From Cryptomeria japonica (Eukaryota > Streptophyta > Pinopsida > Cupressales > Cupressaceae), in NCBI RefSeq assembly GCF_030272615.1, contig NC_081407.1, forward strand, positions 149,539,744 through 149,603,743: a stretch of DNA of 64,000 nt. The letters are read 5' to 3'. Position numbers and translations under genes: made by a program. Of the stretch, positions 58,735-64,000 are shown in pieces. The notes below the pieces were generated by a model that was given only the letters and a program-made list of their open reading frames with translations, ran no database searches and had not been told where the DNA came from. The first letter of the stretch is position 1. Each line of letters starts with the position of its first letter.

Positions 58735-60219
58735 TATTTTTTATTAGGAAAAACTTAGGTTTTGGAGGAACCCAAAATCCCATACAATAGGTTTTGAAGG
58801 GACCTGAAACCCTTTGGAATTAGACGGTAATCTAGAACCCATAAGTAGAATGCTACAAAAAGGTACAAGCAAACAGTAATAGTAGCCCATCATCAAACAA
58901 ACATCAACAAGGTAGCTAAGACCAAGAAAAGCCACCCATCAGTCCTAAGCTAATAGACAAGAGATGTCAACGAAACAAGATATCCTAGGGTTTTCCAAGC
59001 TCCCTTAACTTGAACATTTGGTTTTAGCAAGGATCCTAAAACCCTAACAACCAAATTCCTAAAGAAATAACATAAAGAATAATATGGAAATAATTGATCC
59101 TCCTAAGATGTTTCATGCAAGACATGGATCAGGGGGTTTTGTAAGGCTCCCCAAACCTTCAGATTGAGATTGGACATGGCTCCCAAAACCATCAAACTGA
59201 AGCTAGCAAGGAGTCTTTGGCTCAAACTCAACTTTCCTCAAGAAAATTCCTCTCCACCTCAATAGAAAAGAGACCCACAATAGGAGCAGAGGAAAAACGT
59301 ACCAACAATAGGAAGAGAATTAAACAATTCAACCCCACAACCAATAAGCCAAGGATAAAAGTAGACCACATAGTGCAACAACCAACCTCTCCCACCAAGA
59401 AAGTCACCACCTCCATAGGCATAGCCACCACCTCAATAGGAATAGTGAAAGAGGAAGAGAGAAGAGGAATGGTCCAAATCAAAACCATGGCCACAAGAGA
59501 GAACTCCACCTCGATAGTAACCAAATAGGGGAGAACCCATCCAAGAACAACATAATCCCATTTGAGAGGAAAAAACATTATGCATTTGGAAACAATGAGG
59601 ATGTGCACAACCATGAGAGGATAAAACCCTAACCAAAAAAAAACCATATCCAACTCAAGTCCTTGAAAACTACCAGCAATTGCCTGACCACTGAGAAGAA
59701 TAGAGCCACTAAGTGCCCAAACACCAATAAATCTGCTCGAAATAAAAGAGAGGGATAACAAAGGACTAGAGGAAAAAAAAACATCCACAAGGAGGCCAAG
59801 ACTACGAAACCCACATCAAGGTTTAGCAGAACCAAAAAACCTAGAATGTGTAGTGGGAAAGCATCAGCAAACCAAACCCCCAGATGATTAAGAATATAGT
59901 CATGGCAAAGAATACAGACCAAACACAAGCCTTATAGATGAAGAGTAGCAATACCACAAGTAGGAAGTAGCATTGAGCCTGGATCCACCATGAAGAGTAG
60001 AAGACAAGGGTAGCAAATAGTTCCAACCCACTCTGCACAAGAGGGCCATTCACATATAAGAATAGGGGTGCTACAAAGACAACCAACAAGAGGAACACAC
60101 AAACCCCATAAGCATCGTAAGCAAGGCACATGGCCACAAACAGGGCCACCTCTGCATCACAAAAGGGGACCAAACACCATGAGGCGAAAACAAATAGGGG
60201 AAAGCGACATCCTACCCGT
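58735..60219 (-). other. Possible retroposed sequence, no family assigned
   Basis: On minus the left edge has an A-run with AATAAAAAATAA (58735-58745), as at a retroposed 3' end. Open stretches at 59788-59228, 59928-59629 and 60173-59841 encode very hydrophobic, low-complexity peptides with no recognised domain. The overlapping plus-strand reading is Thr/Lys-rich and equally anonymous. No target-site duplication was found. Confidence 0.3.
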
Positions 60220-61332
60220 AATATATCCCACTCTTATCATTCTTATACACATACAAAATCTAAACATGAAAGTTCATAATATATCCCATGCTTATCATTC
60301 TTATACACATATGCAAAACCTTAACATATTGATCCCTTTTATAATTTTATGTCATGTTTTTTGTTTCTACGTGACATCCATATTCTTTCAAATTTATTTT
60401 ATATTCATAATTTTAGGTGTTGCATGCTTATAATATCCTCCTTTTCTATGAATATATATCTACTCAAATATCTATTCTGTTGATTTTCCATATTTTGGTA
60501 CTATTCTGCCTTGAAATCGATTGCATAAATTTTATCTACCCAAATATTTTAAAGGAGGGAATCCACTCCAACTTCATATTTGCATCCATGCATATGTACA
60601 TGTCCAAATTGTTGGCACACTTGCCACAAAATTAGTAGATGTGTCCCACTAAACAATCCAATTTGCTATCATTTGTGCTTCATATGGGCTAACTTTTTAT
60701 ATGTTTCATGGGTCACCCTATAATTGAATTTTCAAATGATTGTTATCTATGTACACATTGGATGGTTGATAGTTGATGAAAATGATACACATTGAACTAC
60801 ACCTTCTATTTTCTTATAAAAGAGCATTTTTAAAGTATTCCTCTTTTCATCACTATCTTCTTGTGTGTTCTCTTTAATATTTTTAGTTTTGTTTTATATC
60901 CTTTATTTCTTACATGTCTAGTTTGCATTAAGTCATATGTTTTGTTAACATTTTTTATTCTGTCTACTCCAATATGCTTCCTACTCAAATATGCTTTCTA
61001 TAGACTTCATCTTTTGGTACTATTCCACCTTGAAATCTCTTTAATATGTATAGTGTTGTTTTATATCCTTTATTTTTTACATGTCTAGTTTGCATTAAGT
61101 CATCTATTTTGTTAACATTTTTTTAGTTTTACAATTTATTTTCCCCAAACTTAAAATTTGTCATATTTGAAGTGAAAATTTAAATCACTTACATATAAAA
61201 CATTATTATTGTATCAAAATAATAAACTTAAGATTTTTGATCTAATTTAAAATATACTATTTATACTAATATCTTAATGATAGTACTTGGTTTTATATAA
61301 TAGATATAAAATTCAAGTACTAAAAATCATAT
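60220..61332. repeat. Start of a third RING unit (C)
   Basis: Opens with a 58-bp tandem duplication (AATATATCCC at 60220 and 60278). It then aligns with 26600-27380 of unit A (TTTTGGTACTATTC, GGTCACCCTATAATTGA). A second copy of the TTTTGGTACTATTCCACCTTG phrase near 61012 reflects an internal duplication. A RING gene would be expected about 1.4 kb further on, but a copia element starts first. Confidence 0.6.
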
Positions 61333-61367
61333 GTTTTAGGCAAACACATAGACAATTAATAATTCAT

Positions 61368-62936
61368 TGTTAATCTTAGAGGATCCAGTTAATACTGAGA
61401 GGGGGGGTGAACCAGTATTAACACCACTTGAAAAATTGAAACTTAAACTTATCAAACATTCACCAAATAAAACATAAACCAACATTAGAGTCATTTACCC
61501 ATACCTATATTTGTTGACAATCATCTACTAAACTGATATACCAATGCTTCTCATTAAGTGTTCAATAACCATGCATAAACTGAAAGTAAATCATAACATC
61601 ACATCAAAACATTCACCATATGAACACCATGATTTTAACGTGGAAACCCAAATAGGGAAAAACCATGGTGGGAATTGGTACCCACAAGAATTGTGCACTC
61701 TTTTGGAAGTGCCCTATTAGGAGCCTAGCCTTGTTAGGAGCCTAGCCCAGTTAGGAGCTTACAAAGATGCCTTGTTAGGAGCATAACCTGTTAGGAGTAA
61801 GTCGGTTAAGGGATTTATATGATGAGCCTTGTTAGGAGCTTTGACCCGTTAGGATCAACCTCGCAAGAGGATTTTGAACTCAGATGTTGAGTCACCTTGT
61901 TAGGGGATTTACAATGTAAGGAATTTTAGGACCTACCCAGTTAAGGGATTTTTTCTCTTGAAACTATTAGGGAACAATAGTGAATGATTTGGGTATAGCA
62001 CTCAACTGCTTGCTTGATTAGATCCAATTATGCTCCAAATTTGCAACACTATAGCAGATCTCTCATACTTTGGTTCGGCTTCACTCTTCTCAAAAACCAC
62101 CGACACAACAAACATCATCTATACCAACATAAATAACTTTTACAACTAGGTCGACAACTAAAACCCTAGATAAATCAAGATTTTATAATACAGATCATCA
62201 AGGATCATATCAGATTATCATACAGATCATTACAACATTTTACAAGATAATCTCAACCATTGAGTGATTGTAACTCATCACAAGAACTCAATCTAATACA
62301 ATGTCAAACCCTTGCAACACTCTTCTAAGTGTTTCATTTTTCCCAAGAGATTCCATCTTAGAACGTGCTGAAACAATAATTCAATTTTCTACACAAGTTG
62401 TGCAACATCACCTCCAATATTTGAACTTGATGTAGATCAATGCCAAACCAAAAATAATTACCAGTTGAGAGAATTCTTTACTAGTGCTTAAACCCTTCTT
62501 AAACCCTAGCAAAAACTCAACAAAAATCATAAACAAGACTTCCGGTTGCCAAACCATAATGCGGTTTCAGTTAGATGCATATCACATTGATACAAACTCA
62601 CATTCCAAACCACAACTCCTCAATCATCACGAAAAAGCCAGATCCAATCAAAACATTTTCTCATTTACCAGTTAAGGACCTAATTCTCAGCTTCCTATTT
62701 CAATACCAGTAAGCTCTTTCTAGTTGACCAAAAAGAATTAGATGACAAAATACAACACAAGTAAACATCGGTTCTCATGAATAAACATCAGTTGCCATCA
62801 ATGACAACATAAATAACTGATCAAAGTCATCCAATGATGCAATCTCAATCTCTTCATCACAATGTCATCACCAATAGTCCTTTACCGGTTTAGTCATCAT
62901 TCTTCATCTACATCAGTTATGCCAATCATGCCAACA
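61368..62936 (-). repeat. Copia 3' LTR
   Basis: Right end CCAACA abuts the polypurine tract, so that boundary is firm. The left end is placed at TGTTAATC by the TG...CA rule and the inverted TGTT/AACA and is less certain. It contains a GAGAGGGGGGGTGAACC phrase near the left end and, at 61708-61875, an irregular tandem series of TTAGGAGC-type units (CTTGTTAGGAGC, CCGTTAGGA). Confidence 0.65.
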
Positions 62937-62948
62937 TTCTCCCCCTTT
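62937..62948 (-). promoter_or_regulatory. Copia polypurine tract
   Basis: Minus strand AAAGGGGGAGAA directly before the LTR start TGTTGG; it primes plus-strand cDNA synthesis. Confidence 0.75.
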
Positions 62949-63409
62949 GGCATTGATGGAAACACCAACTTAATTACCAACATACTCAACTCATACTGCT
63001 ATGCTCTATTATGGAACTTCTTTGCAACTCTTCTTTGTTGCACGTCATCTGTCATTTCCTATTCTTCAAGTCTTCTCCCCCTTTCTGATAGTTTTAGATT
63101 CTTCCTAGTAGTTTTCTTCTCCCCCTTTGACAACAATGCCAAAGGTGCATATGTATCACCGGTCATCAAATTTGTTGTTGTTATCTTCAACATCTCTCCA
63201 AAGGTCATTTAAGATGCTCCCCCTATGGAGTAGTCTGCATCTCATTAATCCACAGTGAATAATAGTCATTAATTCTATTGGATCGATACATCTCTTACAT
63301 CCTAGATCTTCTTGTGTAGGGGTGTAACACTTGATTTACCTCTAAGGTACTCAAAGGTTTTCTTCGACAATGGTTTAGTGAAAATGTCTGCTAGCTCTAC
63401 TCTTTGCTT
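62949..63409. other. Copia noncoding region between pol and the LTR
   Basis: Two further GGGGGAGAA-type runs on minus (about 63074 and 63119) lie among non-coding sequence. No gene. Confidence 0.5.
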
Positions 63410-64000
63410 ATCACATACTCCATTTTGACTTGTTTTTCTTGTACTCTCTCCCTTAGAAACTAATATTTATATTCTATGTGCTTAGTTCTTGCATGTAATA
63501 CATGATTTTTAGAAATATTAATTGCACTATTATTGTCATAATAAATAGTTATCGGTTCAGACACATCAAATTTAAAGCTTTCTAACACATGTCTCATCCA
63601 AATTGTCTGCATTCAATTCATTGATGCTGCAACATACTCTGCCTCTACTATTGACTATGAAACACAAGTTTGCTTCTTACTTATCCAAACAACCAGTCTA
63701 CCTCCAAGAAGGAAAGCTCCACCGGTAGTGCTTTTTTGGTCATCAACATTGCCTGCCCAATCTACATCAGTAAACACATTCAAAGAAAAATCACCTTTAT
63801 AAGGATACCATAAACCATAATCTATTGTTCCTTTCAAGTACCAGAATATCCTTTTCACTACTACCAAGTGAGTCTCCTTGGGATCCTTTTAAAATATAAC
63901 AACCAGTCCAATAGCATGTGCAATACCAAGCCTGCTATGAACAACATAATGAAATTTACCAGTCATTGACCTGTATTCCTTCTCATCAACAGATGGTGAA
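63410..64000 (-). pseudogene. Copia RT end and RNase H
   Basis: From the right edge: SPSVDEKEYRSMTGKFHYVV, HSRLGIAHAIGL (end of RT), a stop at about 63889, then VKRIFWYLKGTIDYGLWYP and RNase H motifs FTDVDWAGNVDDQKSTTGGA (first Asp), a stop near 63652, IVEAEYVAAS (Glu region) and SEPITIYYDNNSAINISKNH (Asp). It ends in HVLHARTKHIEYKY. At least three stops make it non-functional. The rest of pol lies outside the window. Confidence 0.85.

Larger units (their letters stand above)
61368..64000 (-). mobile_element. Ty1/copia element, right end outside window
   Basis: Minus-strand copia with 3' LTR (61368-62936), polypurine tract and the end of pol. It is inserted in the third RING unit. Repeated GGGGGAGA runs on minus (62937-63130) between LTR and pol are usual in this group. 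Confidence 0.8.

Noticed and set aside
59228-60173. Membrane protein genes suggested by long hydrophobic minus-strand ORFs
   Set aside because: Low-complexity, overlapping frames with no conserved motif; the neighbouring A-run suggests a retroposed noncoding or decayed sequence.

Overview
The window is AT-rich, repeat-dominated plant nuclear DNA. Every class of sequence I can name fits a large gymnosperm genome, probably a conifer: Ty3/gypsy of the Tat/Ogre type, Ty1/copia, plant L1-type LINEs with a zf-RVT domain, a Penelope-like remnant with a hammerhead ribozyme motif, and a long degenerate telomere-like block. The species assignment is inference. The only apparently intact host genes are two single-exon RING-H2 genes, at 28768-29682 and 44984-45886.

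Layout. 1-12592: a minus-strand Tat/Ogre-like gypsy element. Its 5' LTR (7994-12592) is complete and its 3' LTR (1-1728) is cut by the window. A tRNA-Arg-type primer site lies at 7970-7987. Gag-PR-RNaseH-RT-RH-IN is kept in one reading frame and broken only by stop codons. A further long, stop-riddled reading frame lies inside the LTR. 12593-17570: nested, decayed retroelement pieces (copia gag on +, a gypsy G-patch region on -, a copia-like 3' LTR). 17550-21760: the oldest copy of a RING-gene unit, with a dead gene and a LINE insertion carrying an RNase H domain. 22030-25660: telomere-like sequence with CCCTAA-type motifs on the left and TTTAGGG-type motifs on the right of an AT-rich spacer.

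26600-61330: a tandem segmental duplication. Segment A (about 27.34-41.9 kb) and segment B (about 44.03-58.5 kb) are paralogous over most of their length. Each holds a full RING gene, its 3' flank, a common AT-rich flank, and a second truncated RING copy joined to a polyadenylated retroposed sequence. Each has received its own insertions. A has a full-length LINE (31090-36988), a 5'-truncated LINE (37082-37615) and another LINE tail (41917-42763). B has a full-length LINE (46648-53285) and a 219-bp hammerhead-bearing foldback (54192-54410). For four of these five the other segment keeps the uninterrupted site, which fixes the insertion boundaries. A third unit starts at about 60.22 kb and is interrupted from about 61.37 kb by a minus-strand copia element that runs off the right edge.

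The most interesting biology is the RING pair. The first 45 residues and the last 83 residues (including the RING) are identical between the two proteins. The 83 residues after position 45 differ at about 21 positions plus a 4-residue indel, with almost no silent changes. That looks like diversifying selection on an unnamed N-terminal domain fused to a conserved E3 ligase module.
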